Source: Oscillospiraceae bacterium
GTDB lineage: Bacteria; Bacillota; Clostridia; Oscillospirales; Ruminococcaceae
Direction of reading: 5' to 3'
DNA: 6,379 bases
Assembly: GCA_018110855.1 (NCBI GenBank)
Contig: JAGBFZ010000080.1
Span: 1 to 6,379 of the forward strand
Shown: one piece after another, positions 4,966 through 6,379 of the stretch
Position numbering within the stretch: the stretch's first letter is position 1
Layout of the letters: every line of letters starts with the position of its first letter
Program-made: the position numbers and the translations under genes
Notes under the pieces: model-generated
Databases searched by the model: none
Told to the model about the DNA's origin: nothing
What the model saw: the letters and a program-made list of their open reading frames with translations, nothing else

Positions 4966-6135
4966 TTATGCCAGCAGCTCTCCGAGAATTTCCATGCCCT
5001 TGTCAATTTCCTCATAGGTGATGGTGAGAGGGGGCAGGAAACGGAGCTTTTCCTTTGCGGTGAGAATGAGAAGACCCTTTTCGGCAGCCGCAGTAAGGAT
5101 ATCCGCTGCTTTTTTGGTCTTGAGCCTTACGCCGAGCATAAGACCTAAGCCGTCAACGCCGTCAATTTCGGGTATCTCCGAAAGCTTGCTTCTGAAATAC
5201 TCAGCCTTTTTATTAACTTCCTCAAGGAAGCCCTTTTCGGTAACTCTGTCGAGAACAGCATTAGCACCTGCACAGGCAATGGGATTGCCGCCGAAGGTGG
5301 AGCCGTGAGTGCCCTTAACAAGAACATCTGCGCACTTTTCAGAAGCAAGGCAGGCACCCATGGGAACGCCGCCTGCAATACCCTTTGCAAGAGATGTGAT
5401 GTCGGGCTTAACGCCATACTGCTCGGAAGCGAGGAAGGTTCCCGTTCTGCCGACACCCGTCTGGACTTCATCAGCAACAGTGAGGATATCATTCTCTGAG
5501 CAGAGCTTAAAGATCTCCTCCACAAAATCCTTGTTCAGCGGATTAACTCCGCCCTCGCCCTGAACGAACTCGAACATTACCGCACAGATGGTCTTATCCT
5601 CGGAAATGAGTTTTTTCAGAGCTTCAATATCGTTGGCTGGAACATTTACAAAGCCCTCCACAAATGGGAAGAAGTAATTGTGGAAAACCTCCTGACCCGT
5701 TGCGGAAAGGGTGGCGATTGTCCTGCCGTGGAATGAGTTTACAAGAGTGACAATAGTGTGCCTGCCCTTGCCGTATTTGTCGAAGGAATATTTCCTTGCT
5801 ATCTTAATGGCGCACTCGTTTGCCTCTGCTCCCGAGTTGCCGAAGAATACGTTTTTATAGCCTGTAATGCCGCAGAGACGATCTGCAAAATCAGCCTGCA
5901 CCTTAGTATAGAAATAGTTTGAGGTGTGCTGTATGGAACGTGCCTGTGCGCATACGGCATCTGCCCATTTCTCGTCGCAGTAGCCGAGGGAGTTTGTGCC
6001 GATTCCGCTGCCGAAATCTATGTATTCTTTTCCGTTTTCGTCAACGGCTTCACGGCCGTTTCCCTTTTCAAGGACAATTGGCAGCCTGCCGTAGGTCTGC
6101 ATAACGTGCTCGTTGAATTTTTCTATGGTTGACAT
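4966..6135 (-). CDS. argD: Acetylornithine aminotransferase
   Basis: 389 residues, ATG at 6135 with AAGGAG 9 nt upstream; full length for the family. A class III, pyridoxal-phosphate-dependent aminotransferase of the cytoplasm. It converts N-acetylglutamate 5-semialdehyde plus glutamate to N-acetylornithine and 2-oxoglutarate. Visible signatures are the phosphate-binding NSGAEANE (100-107), SFHGRT (134-139), ADEVQTGVGRTG (221-232, with D222 facing the cofactor pyridine nitrogen), SLAKGIAGG with the Schiff-base lysine K251, and STFGGNP (279-285). The neighbours argB and argF, together with the length and HTSNYFYT motif, favour ArgD over the related ornithine, GABA or succinylornithine aminotransferases. 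Some ArgD enzymes also serve the lysine pathway. The frame is intact, in contrast to argF. Confidence 0.95.
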   Translation of the reverse strand: MSTIEKFNEHVMQTYGRLPIVLEKGNGREAVDENGKEYIDFGSGIGTNSLGYCDEKWADAVCAQARSIQHTSNYFYTKVQADFADRLCGITGYKNVFFGNSGAEANECAIKIARKYSFDKYGKGRHTIVTLVNSFHGRTIATLSATGQEVFHNYFFPFVEGFVNVPANDIEALKKLISEDKTICAVMFEFVQGEGGVNPLNKDFVEEIFKLCSENDILTVADEVQTGVGRTGTFLASEQYGVKPDITSLAKGIAGGVPMGACLASEKCADVLVKGTHGSTFGGNPIACAGANAVLDRVTEKGFLEEVNKKAEYFRSKLSEIPEIDGVDGLGLMLGVRLKTKKAADILTAAAEKGLLILTAKEKLRFLPPLTITYEEIDKGMEILGELLA

Positions 6136-6190
6136 TTTTATCAGCTCCTTAAATTCAATATTATCTTGCTTTGAAAGTTAAAAAAGTAAT

Positions 6191-6201
6191 GAATAAAATT
6201 C
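6191..6201. promoter_or_regulatory. Weak ARG-box-like palindrome in the argB-argD gap
   Basis: TGAATAAAATTC contains GAAT-AAA-ATTC, like the ArgR/AhrC half-site palindrome but with a 3-nt rather than 4-nt centre. It is in an AT-rich 81-nt gap, so chance is likely. The rest of this gap holds only the argD ribosome site. Confidence 0.2.
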
Positions 6202-6216
6202 GGAAATGACACCCGC

Positions 6217-6378
6217 TTATACAAACTGTGTACCGATACCCTCATTTGAAAGCAGCTCGATAAGAATAGAGTGAGGTACTCTGCCGTCAATAATGCAGGT
6301 CTTTTTAACGCCTCGTCTGACAGCCTCAACGCAGCAGTCAATTTTCGGGATCATTCCCCCGCTGATAATGCCCTGTCT
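6217..6378 (-). CDS. argB: Acetylglutamate kinase, C-terminal end only
   Basis: 53 residues before the TAA at 6219-6217; the start lies beyond the right edge. The tail [20 protein letters not shown] followed by [23 protein letters not shown] and ending in GIGTQFV is characteristic of ArgB, which phosphorylates N-acetylglutamate in the second step of arginine synthesis. The GGM-PK segment belongs to the nucleotide-binding region, and [11 protein letters not shown] matches the conserved C-terminal helix. The gene is 81 nt upstream of argD on the same strand with no terminator between, so they are probably co-transcribed. argC and argJ are commonly found further upstream in such clusters but are not visible here. 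Confidence 0.93.
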   Translation of the reverse strand, partial: RQGIISGGMIPKIDCCVEAVRRGVKKTCIIDGRVPHSILIELLSNEGIGTQFV

Positions 6379-6379
6379 C

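Overview
The window looks like a chromosomal segment from a Ruminococcus-like Clostridia (Oscillospiraceae/Ruminococcaceae). The clues are moderate GC, strong AAAGGAGG-type ribosome sites, sigma-A promoters with 17-nt spacers, a PASTA Ser/Thr kinase with threonine/glutamate-rich outer linkers, and a small two-helix membrane protein of a type I associate with this group. The genus is an inference. I saw no tRNA, rRNA, CRISPR array or insertion sequence.

Layout: (1) 1-1311, plus strand: the C-terminal 436 residues of a membrane PASTA Ser/Thr protein kinase, cut by the window edge and ending at two strong hairpin terminators. Everything else is on the minus strand, so the kinase converges on its neighbour. 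(2) 1457-1990: a DUF6106-like membrane protein with its own promoter. (3) 2140-2752: a Phd-Doc type II toxin-antitoxin operon with its own promoter and a probable operator. The toxin start codon and ribosome site are one base out of frame with the toxin body, at an A6 tract. (4) 2894-3718: a secreted surface protein with a signal peptide, one folded domain, a Thr/Glu-rich stalk, a C-terminal membrane helix and a Lys6 tail. (5) 3870-6378: an arginine biosynthesis cluster read as argB (3' end only), argD, an unannotated 29-codon ORF, and argF. argF carries an in-frame TGA at codon 149, exactly between its two domains.

argB, argD and argF encode acetylglutamate kinase, acetylornithine aminotransferase and ornithine carbamoyltransferase, three steps from glutamate towards citrulline. 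As written, the argF product would be truncated. Unless the TGA is a sequencing error, is read through or is recoded, the last of these steps is lost from this locus.

The most unusual part is the 187-nt argD-argF gap. It holds a short ORF for a predicted amphipathic acidic helix with a near-consensus ribosome site. Nested inverted repeats place that ribosome site and start codon inside a possible RNA fold. This may be a regulated small protein or a leader for argF; only comparative data can decide.
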